Of a stretch of DNA of 64,000 bases, positions 15,478-23,909 are shown one piece after another. Position 1 is the first letter of the stretch. Each line of letters starts with the position of its first letter. The stretch covers positions 2,612,001 to 2,676,000 of the forward strand of contig NZ_CP019980.1 in the NCBI RefSeq assembly GCF_002982115.1, written 5' to 3'. Source of the DNA: Lysinibacillus sphaericus (GTDB lineage Bacteria; Bacillota; Bacilli; Bacillales_A; Planococcaceae). The position numbers and the translations under genes were made by a program. A model generated the notes under the pieces. That model did no database searches, was not told where the DNA came from, and saw only the letters and a program-made list of their open reading frames with translations.

Positions 15478-15825
15478 TTAACATTCATGCCATTCATTAT
15501 CATTATATTTTTCTATTAAACCCATAGTTTCAGGTTCATTTTCGGTACAAAAATTTAGTATTTCACCAATCAATAAATCTACTTCTTCTTGTTTTACTTC
15601 AAAACCTCTATGTCCATTCCAGTCACAATTGACTCTCATATCATCAAAATAATTATATTCTTCCATTTCATATAAAAACTCTCTTATTATCATTGGAAAA
15701 GCTATATTATAACCTTTAAAACTAACCCAAACAACAGTATTTCCACTATCTAATTTACTTACTTTAAATACATAATCCCCAAATCTATACCATACTGTAT
15801 TTTTATACCTTTTTTCTTCTTGCAT
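15478..15825 (-). CDS. Small cytoplasmic protein, probable immunity gene
   Basis: 115 residues, acidic and aromatic (NTVWYRFGDYVFKVSK, later DWNGHRGFEVKQEE). The ATG follows AAGGGAATAATTT. I do not recognise the family. Size, composition and position among immunity-type genes suggest an immunity role, which is inference. Confidence 0.4.
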   Translation of the reverse strand: MQEEKRYKNTVWYRFGDYVFKVSKLDSGNTVVWVSFKGYNIAFPMIIREFLYEMEEYNYFDDMRVNCDWNGHRGFEVKQEEVDLLIGEILNFCTENEPETMGLIEKYNDNEWHEC

Positions 15826-15936
15826 AAATTATTCCCTTCAAAAGATACCCAAGTAGCCTAAAAGAACATTCACTCAGATTTATTTTCCTTAGATAATGTT
15901 GCCATTCATTTTTTAGAGGATTCACAATCTAATCCT

Positions 15937-16083
15937 CTAAAATTTGTTCATACAAATTGCCTTACAGACTCTAATGATTTCTCCAATATTGCTAATTGAA
16001 AAATAAAGTTTATTTTCTACAGTATTTGCGGCAATGAGTCTTAAATTAATCCCTTTATCATGAACATACTGCTTTTTGGCTTT
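15937..16083 (-). pseudogene. Gene remnant, 48 codons
   Basis: An open frame without a start reads KKQYVHDKGINLRLIAANTV and LYFSISNIGEIIRVCKAICM before a stop. The coding-like composition without any start suggests the tail of a lost gene. A hairpin (AGAGGATT/AATCCTCT, 15914-15939) overlaps its end. Confidence 0.3.
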
Positions 16084-16109
16084 TCATACATGTAACTTTT
16101 GTGACTATA

Positions 16110-17306
16110 TCAATTAACTTTTTGATAAGGTACTTCAACACCTTCATCAATAAATAATTGATTCTCGATATTTACATAACTCATCGTATTACGTATCCAA
16201 TAATACGACTCATCTATTTTATAAAGCGGTACAGGCAACTGATGTTCAAATGAAATCATAAATTGTCTTTCTTTTATAATCGTAAATCTTGTGCCATGTT
16301 CATCTCCTAATTCATATCGACCCGTAATATCATCATTTTTAGAGAGCGATAATATGTCGATATGTTTTGGTGCTTCAACAGAAGATTGTATTCCCTTTAA
16401 GTAATTCATAATTTCTTGTTCATATTGAGGAAACACTTCTTGATTCGTTGCTAAAACGATCAATTCCGATGTGGATATGTTAATAAAAGCTTGTGCTGAA
16501 CAACCAAGCCATCCTCCTGTATGACCAACCCAACCATCTTGAACAATAAAACCATAGCCATAATTATCAGCTAATTCTGTTGGGGTTAACATCAATTGGA
16601 CATGCTCTTTGCTAATGAACTGACCTTGCAAAAATGCCTTTAAAAACTTAGCCACCTCTGCCACTGTTCCATAAATACCACCGTCACCATATGCATCATT
16701 ATATTTTTCAATTTCATGAAAATACGGGTCATCCGAAACGTTTCTATATCGTTGCTCCTCATAATCATACGTTTGACCATGCGCTTCCCATTGTTTGGCA
16801 GGTTGAGTTGTTGTATAGGTAAGATTTAATGGTTCTGCAATATATTGTCGTAAATATGTTTCATATGATAAATTGCTAACTTTCTCAATTATTTTCGCAA
16901 GCAAAACATAATTCGTATTACTGTAAGACCAGTACTCCTTTGGCGCAAATTGTGGTAGCCCTACTTCAATAAATGTTTCAACACTTATTGTTGTATCTTC
17001 TGCTATGTACTCTGGTATACCGGATGTATGTGTTAGTAATTGTGCTACTGTTACTTCGGTAAAATAAGGTGCATAAAACCAATTTGAAATTTTATCTTCT
17101 AACTGTAACCGTCCTTTTTCTATTAGCTGGAACGTCATTACGGCAGTAAACATTTTACTTAATGATGCTAAATTAAATTGTGTATTTTGGTTAATATTAT
17201 GCTTCTTTTCGAGTTCTTGATATCCATCATAATAGTGCTTGATTTGTCCGTTTTTTTCATAATACACTGCACCTTTAAAAGCGATATTTTTAAGTATAAT
17301 CTTCAT
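16110..17306 (-). CDS. Serine beta-lactamase-like hydrolase (class C / PBP4* type)
   Basis: 398 residues with the serine beta-lactamase/DD-peptidase motifs: SxxK in LASLSKMF, YSN in YWSYSNTNY, and HTGG in GHTGGWLG. No signal peptide is evident, so it is probably cytoplasmic, like many esterase or peptidase members of this family. A C-terminal lipocalin-like extension (after about residue 320) is present. It lies 53 bases after a MarR-type gene in the same direction, and a copy of the MarR half site lies in that gap. Confidence 0.85.
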   Translation of the reverse strand: MKIILKNIAFKGAVYYEKNGQIKHYYDGYQELEKKHNINQNTQFNLASLSKMFTAVMTFQLIEKGRLQLEDKISNWFYAPYFTEVTVAQLLTHTSGIPEYIAEDTTISVETFIEVGLPQFAPKEYWSYSNTNYVLLAKIIEKVSNLSYETYLRQYIAEPLNLTYTTTQPAKQWEAHGQTYDYEEQRYRNVSDDPYFHEIEKYNDAYGDGGIYGTVAEVAKFLKAFLQGQFISKEHVQLMLTPTELADNYGYGFIVQDGWVGHTGGWLGCSAQAFINISTSELIVLATNQEVFPQYEQEIMNYLKGIQSSVEAPKHIDILSLSKNDDITGRYELGDEHGTRFTIIKERQFMISFEHQLPVPLYKIDESYYWIRNTMSYVNIENQLFIDEGVEVPYQKVN

Positions 17307-17359
17307 TTGTTAACCCCCTAAATAAATTAGCTATCTAACATATTGGGTATGAAGAAGCT

Positions 17360-17797
17360 TTATAATAACTCCTTCATCGAAATCTCCTTTAATTTTTCAA
17401 CAATCCGTTCTAATTCATCTAACTCATCTGATGAAAGTTTGCAATAAATTTTATCAGCAATTTGTCGTTCTACATAATCTTGCTTCGAAAAATACTCTAA
17501 GCCATTTTCAGCTAACGTTATAAATACTTCACGCCGATTTTGTAAATTAATTTCTCGCTTGATATAATTATTCTTTTCCAACTTCGCTATTAATTGGCTA
17601 ACTGCGCTAGAGCTAATATTCATTTCAATCGCAATTTCACCGACCGTAATACGTTTAGATAAGTATACAATATCTAGTACAACCGCTTGTTGCGTTGTAA
17701 TACCGCTATTTAAATATTGCTTATAATGTTTATAGATCAAACGGTTTATCGTATATTCTGCTTCATTAATGCGCTTAACCTGTTCGTATAAAGACAA
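17360..17797 (-). CDS. MarR-family transcriptional regulator
   Basis: About 145 residues with a winged helix (VGEIAIEMNISSSAVSQLIA, then the wing around NLQNRREVF) flanked by dimerisation helices, as in MarR. The TTG at 17795-17797 is preferred because GGGTGG sits five bases upstream; a GTG at 17807-17809 lacks such a site. Two palindromes overlap its promoter, indicating autoregulation. It probably represses itself and the downstream hydrolase. Confidence 0.85.
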   Translation of the reverse strand: MSLYEQVKRINEAEYTINRLIYKHYKQYLNSGITTQQAVVLDIVYLSKRITVGEIAIEMNISSSAVSQLIAKLEKNNYIKREINLQNRREVFITLAENGLEYFSKQDYVERQIADKIYCKLSSDELDELERIVEKLKEISMKELL

Positions 17798-17808
17798 AAA
17801 ACCACCCA

Positions 17809-17837
17809 CTAATATGTTAGATGGCTAATATATTAGC
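17809..17837. promoter_or_regulatory. Paired MarR-type operators
   Basis: CTAATATGTTAG (17809-17820) and a perfect 14-bp palindrome GCTAATATATTAGC (17824-17837) lie directly before the regulator start. A related CTAACATATTGG lies in the gap to the hydrolase gene (about 17335-17346). Confidence 0.6.
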
Positions 17838-17881
17838 AAGTATTTTGTCAAACGTCAATTTTATATAGAAATGTCTTACCG

Positions 17882-18070
17882 TTAGGGCATACAGGAGGTA
17901 AAAGGCTGATTTAGTGATAAATATCTTGTCACAATTATGTAGTACGTGTTGCAAAACGAAGGCCATAATCCAGGAATAACATGATTAATCAATCCTTTAA
18001 TCTTTGCTCTTTTGATAAATGCTGTATATAAAAACTTTTCTTTCTTAGAGTTTATGAACGCCTTATCCAT
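17882..18070 (-). CDS. Small protein of unknown function, 62 residues
   Basis: ATG two bases after the stop of the upstream gene, with AAAGGA as ribosome binding site inside that gene's end. The product begins MDKAFINSKKEKFLYTAFIK and is basic. No family recognised; it may be a truncated gene tail or a real small partner of the upstream immunity-like protein. Confidence 0.4.
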   Translation of the reverse strand: MDKAFINSKKEKFLYTAFIKRAKIKGLINHVIPGLWPSFCNTYYIIVTRYLSLNQPFTSCMP

Positions 18071-18071
18071 T

Positions 18072-18608
18072 CTAATCCTTTAAATTCTCAAAGATTACGG
18101 CCCAACCGTCCATTGGGCTGCCATATCCCCATAGAGGCCCCGTCATTTTATCCAATTGGTGAATCTTTTCCTGATATTGTTTCACCATCGCTTGATGCTC
18201 ATCTTGTGTGTACGTATTCAAACGTTTTTCACTTACTTTATGTCGCATATTGTGCAGGAAGTTAATCATGTCACAATAAAGTGAATTATCCTCAAATGTT
18301 ATGAAATCTGGAAAAATTGCATAAACTTCGTCAAAAGCATGCTGCAAATGAAGCAAGCCAAATTTCGCCAAAACCTCTGAAATATGCGGTACCAGTTCAG
18401 ACTGATACGCAAAGATATAGTCCCAACCATCCGACTGCCAGTTGCCAATCGTATTGATGGCAATGTGAAGTTGAAATAACTCTGGCGAAACCTTTTCTTT
18501 AATCGTGTCCAGTCCGCCAATTTCCCATATTTTATCAGATAGCTCCGCTAAAGCCATTTCATCTGCTGGGATTTCCCCATCCCATATCTCTTTCAAGCCA
18601 ATACTCAT
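18072..18608 (-). CDS. Probable immunity protein, 178 residues
   Basis: Acidic, helical cytoplasmic protein (MSIGLKEIWDGEIP, then IGNWQSDGWDYIFAYQSE). The WQSDGWDYI element recalls DUF4375/DMP19-like proteins found with immunity genes; this is a weak resemblance. The ATG follows CAGGAGTGG. Its end is coupled to a 62-residue ORF. Role inferred from the array. Confidence 0.45.
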   Translation of the reverse strand: MSIGLKEIWDGEIPADEMALAELSDKIWEIGGLDTIKEKVSPELFQLHIAINTIGNWQSDGWDYIFAYQSELVPHISEVLAKFGLLHLQHAFDEVYAIFPDFITFEDNSLYCDMINFLHNMRHKVSEKRLNTYTQDEHQAMVKQYQEKIHQLDKMTGPLWGYGSPMDGWAVIFENLKD

Positions 18609-18704
18609 CGTAACACCACTCCTGAAATTATAATTTTACTCGTTCGCACTGTGCTATTTTCATAGCCCTCCATAAATTCTTATCTTTGCTTTTTCAATCA
18701 CTGT

Positions 18705-19220
18705 TTACATGTTCAGTTCTGCTATAATTTCCTTACAGTGTTTTGCAATTTCTCTCATATCATCTTCAGAACAAAACTCAGTCAAATCATAATGTAAAGG
18801 GTGATGAACAAAATCCTCTACTATTCCCCTTAACAGTGCAAGCTCTTCTTTTTCTACTTTTAAAGAAATAACAGCATTTTTGTCCAAGCTACCTCCATCC
18901 AAATCCACAAGACGAACCTTTTCGTTTTTTTGACATTCAACTATAATAGCCGTAACATCCATTATAAAATTGATTGCACAACCTATATCCTGACGATGAC
19001 CGTTATCGTCACTAAAGTAAATGTCCTTCGTTTGACGAAAGTCTTTTATTTCCCGAGCATTAGTCAGTTGGAAGTCTTGCAACAAATTTTTAACGTCTAT
19101 CTCTACGGGGATTTCTATCTCAAATTCTCTGTTAACCAAATAATCAATTAAAGTGCAAGTATCATCTGTTCCGCCAATATATTCTCCCCACCATCGTTCA
19201 ATGTACATCCTCGCTTCCAT
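18705..19220 (-). CDS. Probable immunity protein, about 171 residues
   Basis: The ATG at 19218-19220 (MEARMYIERWWGEYIGG) is chosen because GGAGGG lies seven bases upstream; an in-frame TTG lies at 19250. The protein is acidic and cytoplasmic, with no recognised domain. Single-gene spacing and the neighbouring SUKH genes support an immunity role by association only. Confidence 0.45.
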   Translation of the reverse strand: MEARMYIERWWGEYIGGTDDTCTLIDYLVNREFEIEIPVEIDVKNLLQDFQLTNAREIKDFRQTKDIYFSDDNGHRQDIGCAINFIMDVTAIIVECQKNEKVRLVDLDGGSLDKNAVISLKVEKEELALLRGIVEDFVHHPLHYDLTEFCSEDDMREIAKHCKEIIAELNM

Positions 19221-19340
19221 TCTGATTCCCTCCAAAGCCTTGTTATTCAAAGTAGTTCTTCAAATGACCTTTTTCTTCTCTTACAAATTTAATACTCCCC
19301 TAGCTTGTCCGTATATATTAAACAATGGACTTTATTCATA

Positions 19341-19799
19341 TCAGAAATCATCTTCTACTTCGTCATCCAAACATTCCTCAAGATTATTGATGAATTCCAT
19401 AAAACTATTTGCTAAAAATTTAATACATCTGTTCGTCACTTCTCCTAAATCTAAATAAACTAATACAATTTCCTTTGAATCAAGGTTTATACAAAAAACA
19501 TTCCCTCCTGCGTCATTTGCAAATGGTAGATACTTTTCAGGAATAATCTTTTTGGACTTAAAATCCAAAAATCCCTTTTCCAATGTGTACCCTAAATTGT
19601 TATTAAATTTTAAAGGAAGAAATACATGGACCCTAGTTTCCAGACCTGAATTTTCTTCAAAATAGCATGGGTTATTAGGTACACCACCATTATATTGAAG
19701 GTAATGTTCCTTCAATTCTAAAGGTAATTGAAGGTTTAATAGGATTTCAACTTCTTCTAAATCTTTTTGTGTTAACTGAGATGAGCAACAATAAAACAT
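19341..19799 (-). CDS. SMI1/KNR4 (SUKH) family immunity protein
   Basis: 152 residues with the SUKH core: LPLELKEHYLQYNGG near residues 25-40, YLPFANDAGGNVFCINLDS and VYLDLGEVT in the centre, and an acidic tail. SUKH proteins bind and neutralise diverse polymorphic toxins, often nucleases. The ATG follows GGGGGAGTATAA. It is closely related to the SUKH gene at 23910, so the two are paralogues. Confidence 0.85.
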   Translation of the reverse strand: MFYCCSSQLTQKDLEEVEILLNLQLPLELKEHYLQYNGGVPNNPCYFEENSGLETRVHVFLPLKFNNNLGYTLEKGFLDFKSKKIIPEKYLPFANDAGGNVFCINLDSKEIVLVYLDLGEVTNRCIKFLANSFMEFINNLEECLDDEVEDDF

Positions 19800-19828
19800 T
19801 TATACTCCCCCTATGCTCTATAGTATTT

Positions 19829-20350
19829 TTATGTCCTTCGATTTTCTGGGTCAACGACAAAATTATACTCATCGATACTCTTTGTAAAATCAAAGTGAGG
19901 TAGTATTTGAGTAGTCCTAAAATAGAAAATATAGCCAAACTCAGTATTTGATTTCAAATTATTTCCACAGTAACCCGTTATTTTAACTGAATAATTGTTT
20001 TTTGACAACTGAACACTGTCACAATTGTCATAGCTTTCATCTTTTAAATTTTCATAGTTATAGTTTAAGTAATAATCTTTATCCCAATTCATTATCGCAG
20101 AGATATCTGATATAATGATATTTCCGCTTGTGACATGTAGCGGAAAAGGTATTGAAGTAAAAATTAAATTTTCTTTAAGTATCGCAATATTTTCCTTTTC
20201 AGGGTTAATTATTATTCGATAATAATCATCAAGTTCAGGAATTTCGTATATTGGAATAATGCAACCTTTTGATATAACCTCTCGGCCTATTTTTTCATTT
20301 TCACTAAAAAATTTTAGCAATTCGTTTTCAATAATATTATTTTTCTCCAA
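19829..20350 (-). CDS. Probable immunity protein, 5' end degraded
   Basis: 173 residues from a TTG that has no ribosome binding site. The same frame stays open upstream (FVIGYIIFDPLTLTNYLEKN), so the natural protein was longer. A good site (AGGAG) and an ATG occur at 20443-20445, but that frame reads only four codons (MEIE) to an amber stop and is out of phase. The gene therefore appears to have lost its start through a stop and a frameshift. Acidic, cytoplasmic, no family recognised. Confidence 0.45.
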   Translation of the reverse strand: MEKNNIIENELLKFFSENEKIGREVISKGCIIPIYEIPELDDYYRIIINPEKENIAILKENLIFTSIPFPLHVTSGNIIISDISAIMNWDKDYYLNYNYENLKDESYDNCDSVQLSKNNYSVKITGYCGNNLKSNTEFGYIFYFRTTQILPHFDFTKSIDEYNFVVDPENRRT

Positions 20351-20455
20351 ATAGTTTGTTAATGTTAGTGGATCAAATATTATGTATCCTATTACAAATA
20401 CGTTGCGGAAAGGTTGTTCTTAGAAATCCGCTACTCGATTTCCATCTTTAATCTC

Positions 20456-20935
20456 CTAGACAGAAATTATTCCTTTCTTTTTCAGAAACATAAACCAATC
20501 ATCATTTTCAGAATTCGGGATAATGTTACAATAATCAGATCCCAAAACAGAATTTTTAAAAAAAAAATTAAATTCTCCAAAACATTTCATAGAATCTTCA
20601 TCTACGATATATGTAAAAACATTTCCATTAAATCTGTTCATTATTAATGGTTCATAAAGAATATGGCCAATGGATAACCACGATTCTTTGTCATCCTGTA
20701 TATTTGAGAGAACAAATTGATTTTTTCCTAATTCACTGTAACTCCACAAATCAATATCGCCACACCGTGCTCCATTAGTTAAACGTAATAAATTGTAATA
20801 AACCCCTAATTTTAAGGTATTTGTTTCATTCATTTCTCCGATACCATCATTTAATTTTCCAAAAACAATACTTGAAGGATCTTCTTCTAAACCTTCTTTT
20901 AAGCAATCTATAATTTTTTCTATTTCTTCATACAT
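20456..20935 (-). CDS. SUKH-like immunity protein
   Basis: About 159 residues. The ATG at 20933-20935 (MYEEIEKIIDCLKEG) follows GTGAGGT; the open frame extends 12 codons further. The layout, a helical start, a YNLLRLTNGARCGDIDLWS element, then strands ending NDDWFMFLKKKG, resembles SMI1/KNR4-type immunity proteins. Just upstream is a short remnant ending KNWIQKSNARPKK. Confidence 0.55.
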   Translation of the reverse strand: MYEEIEKIIDCLKEGLEEDPSSIVFGKLNDGIGEMNETNTLKLGVYYNLLRLTNGARCGDIDLWSYSELGKNQFVLSNIQDDKESWLSIGHILYEPLIMNRFNGNVFTYIVDEDSMKCFGEFNFFFKNSVLGSDYCNIIPNSENDDWFMFLKKKGIISV

Positions 20936-20971
20936 TAAAATCAACCTCACTTCACTTTTTGGGACGCGCAT

Positions 20972-21272
20972 TACTTTTTTGAATCCAATTTTTTGATTTA
21001 TGGACTTATTTGATCAGCATATATACCCCAATAGTTTTTGCTTTTTTAAAACCTTAAGGATGTTGTATCTGGACAGCATATTAAGTTGTAATTACTAAAC
21101 TTCAGTACACAAAAATTTCCATTATTTCTTTTAACCATATTATTTTCCCTTCTATTATTCAACATAATTTTTAAAAAATAATACTTAAGTAACCTGCTGG
21201 CTGCCCTCTTTCATGATTATTGTATAAATTCCCTTTTGTCTCTCATGTAAAAGTTTTAACACATGCAGGTTA
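20972..21272 (-). other. Gap with gene remnants, no intact gene
   Basis: On the minus strand, 20972-21060 encodes in broken frames GFKKAKTIGVY and KNWIQKSNARPKK-stop directly before the SUKH-like gene. A 30-codon ORF with an ATG and AAGGG site (about 21047-21139) precedes it. These look like debris of an earlier gene, possibly the tail of a toxin; this is inference. Confidence 0.35.
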
Positions 21273-21304
21273 AAAAACACATGTAATGAAATCACTACAT
21301 GTGT
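21272..21304 (-). terminator. Intrinsic terminator
   Basis: ACACATGTA / TACATGTGT stem (21277-21304) with a 10-base loop, followed on the minus strand by TTTTTT. It ends the transcript of the immunity-like gene at 21365. Confidence 0.75.
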
Positions 21305-21364
21305 AAAAGATTTATTATAATATTTCCCATAATAAATTTACATTCTTTCAGTACTGTTGCTAAT

Positions 21365-21823
21365 TTATTTATCAAGATCCACTGACCAATCAATCTCTTC
21401 ATTAAACCAATTACCCAATTTTGATGAACCATTATTCATTTTCAAAGGGATTTCTCCAGCCCATACTTTAATGTCACTTATGAACCTCTCTTTTTCAAGC
21501 CCTTCAAAGGTGTATTTTTCTAACGCAGTGTTTAAAAATTCTATAAATAGTTTCTCTAAATTATACCTTTGCTCTACTTTATACATTTTTTCATATTCTT
21601 CTACCGTAACTGCAATATCAATAGTCAAATAGTTATCTTTTTTAGTATATCTAATAAATGACTTTCTTCCATATGATTCAGGTAAGCATCTAAAGACTAT
21701 CCCAATCGAAACATCGACATTGCTATATTTTGAATTAATATTAGTTTCCAATGCGTTTCTTAATTCACTAGCTAATTCACCAACTCTTGCACCAGCGGTA
21801 TCTGTAACTATTGAAAAAACCAT
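21365..21823 (-). CDS. Probable immunity protein, 152 residues
   Basis: The ATG at 21821-21823 (MVFSIVTDTAGARVGELA) follows AGTAGAGG; the open frame runs 50 codons further upstream without a better site. The protein is mixed alpha/beta with IDIAVTVEEYEKMYKVEQ and a C-terminal GNWFNEEIDWSVDLDK. I do not recognise the family with certainty. A terminator follows. Immunity role inferred from position. Confidence 0.45.
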   Translation of the reverse strand: MVFSIVTDTAGARVGELASELRNALETNINSKYSNVDVSIGIVFRCLPESYGRKSFIRYTKKDNYLTIDIAVTVEEYEKMYKVEQRYNLEKLFIEFLNTALEKYTFEGLEKERFISDIKVWAGEIPLKMNNGSSKLGNWFNEEIDWSVDLDK

Positions 21824-22029
21824 ATAATAAACCTCTACTTTAAATTTAGTGTTTGTAATAAATTTAACGGTTATATTTTTATGTTTATATGCATAACTTT
21901 TATTTGACGAAACAAATTGAAGTTCTGCTATCAATGTTAAATTATTAGACTGACCGCATATTTCCCGCACCATTTCAACTTACCAATCATAAAAATCCTT
22001 TAAATCAAAAAAGAGAGTAAAGATTTTTA

Positions 22030-22539
22030 CTACTTATTAGGAAAATCATCGGGAAATATAGGACAAATAATGTTTTCACTTAATATGTCATAGAGAAATT
22101 CACTCATAGAGCCTTTATATTTAAAGTAATTACCTGAGTTATCATCTACCAATATAACCCAGTCTCTTTGATTAATATCCACAATCCAATTCAATGTATC
22201 TCCATTTTCTGTTCGCCCCCAAGGCAATAATCCGCCGCCATTTGATGGGAATACTTCATATGGAAAGTCCTCTGGGAAATTCACCTTTAACGTTAGATAG
22301 GCTTCTTTATTTATTTTTTGTTGATTCAATAAATTTATATTCTCATTTTTTGTAAAAGGAGAGTAAATCATTATAAAGCCGCCGATAGTACAAGATCCAT
22401 ATAAATTGATTAACTTTTTATAATCTGATGGCAATACAACACCTAATTTACTTTCCACTTCTTCCCATTCACAAACATTATATGGAAATTTTCTCGAAAT
22501 AGATTCAGGTAAAATATATTTTAACTTTTCAAAAGACAT
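22030..22539 (-). CDS. SMI1/KNR4 (SUKH) family immunity protein
   Basis: 169 residues with typical SUKH features: WEEVESKLGVVLPSDYKKLI near residue 25, a glycine turn (YGSCTIGGFIMIYSP), GGGLLPWGRTENGDTLNWIV in the middle and a WVILVDD strand. Function in this family is toxin neutralisation. The ATG follows GGAGGG. Stand-alone gene in the array. Confidence 0.85.
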   Translation of the reverse strand: MSFEKLKYILPESISRKFPYNVCEWEEVESKLGVVLPSDYKKLINLYGSCTIGGFIMIYSPFTKNENINLLNQQKINKEAYLTLKVNFPEDFPYEVFPSNGGGLLPWGRTENGDTLNWIVDINQRDWVILVDDNSGNYFKYKGSMSEFLYDILSENIICPIFPDDFPNK

Positions 22540-22581
22540 AGTCCCTCCTAAATTAACCTTTAATATTTGTGTTTGGCTGGT

Positions 22582-22694
22582 TTACTTTAATAGCTCCCCG
22601 TTAGCATTGAAAGCTAATAATCTCACTTGTTCCTTCGTATTTGTTTATCAAAGGCTTCGATAGGAGTTTCCCAAATATAATTAACATCTCTCGT
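22582..22694 (-). pseudogene. Frameshifted gene tail
   Basis: Two frames together read NYIWETPIEAFDKQI then EQVRLLAFNANGELLK-stop, a plausible protein C-terminus broken by a frameshift near 22630. No start is visible; it follows directly after the SUFU-like segment. Confidence 0.4.
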
Positions 22695-22695
22695 T

Positions 22696-22920
22696 TTATA
22701 CCTTCAATGATACTTTTCCCCACTTTGCTGAACGGTGTTTATTTAACCAATTTTCCATTTTAATTCCCTTAGGACAACCAGTTTTCGGATATTTAATGGG
22801 GATAAGTAGCAATAAACTAACTTCATCATCATCTTCCTCTACTTCCTCTACTTCCTCTACTTCCTCAGTCTGCTCTGAATTCGGATTTAATTGATAATCT
22901 GTTAGAATTAATGCATCCAT
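22696..22920 (-). pseudogene. C-terminal part of the ankyrin-SUFU protein behind an amber stop
   Basis: This 74-codon frame is in phase with the ankyrin-SUFU gene: its last codons NHLE are followed by TAG, then CCA GAA AGC ATG. It carries an acidic repeat (EEVEEVEEVEEDDDE, from a 9-bp unit repeated about four times at 22833-22867) and then SLLLLIPIKY. It is best read as the severed end of that protein, although its ATG could in theory be used alone. Confidence 0.6.
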
Positions 22921-22929
22921 GCTTTCTGG

Positions 22930-23838
22930 CTATTCTAGATGATTCCATTTCGTATCCGTCTTTTCAATAACCATCCCTTCGTGAAGTTCATTGCCACCAA
23001 ACCTATATTTTCCCAACAGAAACATTAATTGAATCGGAAATGATTCAACGCATTTTTCTTCAACGAGTTGTAGATTTATTGGCCAATCATACGGAACACT
23101 CATCATTAATTCTATTCCTGGTGAGGATTCAAACGCACCAATAGAAAATAGTAACTTAAATTTCTTGTCTTTTTCTATTAAAGCTGTTCTTATGTCATTA
23201 GTATCTTTGTTTAATACTGTAGATAGTATTGAACCTACTTTATTATCAATATGTGCTAAAATACCGTCTCCTCTTTCGTTCATTAAATCAATTTGTTCTT
23301 GTGCCGATAATCCACCTCTTGACTTCAATAACTCAATTATGTCTTGATGTCCATACGCGGTGGCCAATTCTAATGGCGTTTGATTCAATCTACGATGTAA
23401 TCTATTTATGTCAGCTCCAAAGTCCAGCAGATACTTAACAATTTCTATATGTCCCTCAATTACCGCAGAGATTAATGGGGTAATAATTCCTCTGCAATCT
23501 CCATCTACCCATGCACCTTTTAATATAAAATCTTTTATACACTCTAAATCACCATGAGAAGCGAAAAATTTTAATGGTGTATGATAAAAACCGTCTACGA
23601 AATTAATATCAATCCCAGATTTAATTAAATAGATGCATATATTTCTTTTTTCAAGAAAAGCAGCAAAATGTAACAAACTCTCATTTTTTTTCTCATCTCC
23701 ATAAACGGGAACATGAATAAACTCTGGGTTTTTAGACAATAAATTATCTAATTTGTTAATATTGTTCTCACGAATTGCAGTATAAATTTCATAAAAAACC
23801 TCTTCGTTTTCTTGAAATATTTGTTCAAGTTTTGTCAT
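22930..23838 (-). CDS. Ankyrin-repeat protein with SUFU-like domain (truncated by amber codon)
   Basis: About 302 residues: four or five ankyrin repeats (residues 40-180, for example SLLHFAAFLEKRNICIYLIK and TPLELATAYGHQDIIELLKS), then a suppressor-of-fused-type region (SIGAFESSPGIELMMSVPYD, GNELHEGMVI). SUFU and ankyrin domains are common in bacterial immunity proteins. The frame stops at a TAG but continues in phase for another 78 codons. The ATG at 23836-23838 is used; the ribosome binding site is weak. Confidence 0.7.
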   Translation of the reverse strand: MTKLEQIFQENEEVFYEIYTAIRENNINKLDNLLSKNPEFIHVPVYGDEKKNESLLHFAAFLEKRNICIYLIKSGIDINFVDGFYHTPLKFFASHGDLECIKDFILKGAWVDGDCRGIITPLISAVIEGHIEIVKYLLDFGADINRLHRRLNQTPLELATAYGHQDIIELLKSRGGLSAQEQIDLMNERGDGILAHIDNKVGSILSTVLNKDTNDIRTALIEKDKKFKLLFSIGAFESSPGIELMMSVPYDWPINLQLVEEKCVESFPIQLMFLLGKYRFGGNELHEGMVIEKTDTKWNHLE

Positions 23839-23909
23839 TTTAAACACTACTTTCTTGGCAGCTTCAAATAGATTTTTATGTAAACCTCCATTTTTTACCT
23901 ATTTATATA

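Noticed and set aside
21365..21973. Longer N-terminus for the immunity-like protein
   Set aside because: No ribosome binding site near 21973; a good AGAGG site precedes the internal ATG at 21823.
22833..22867. Tandem 9-bp repeat CTTCCTCTA, about four copies
   Set aside because: It is in frame and only encodes an EEV acidic run in the SUFU-like segment; too short for a satellite or CRISPR claim.
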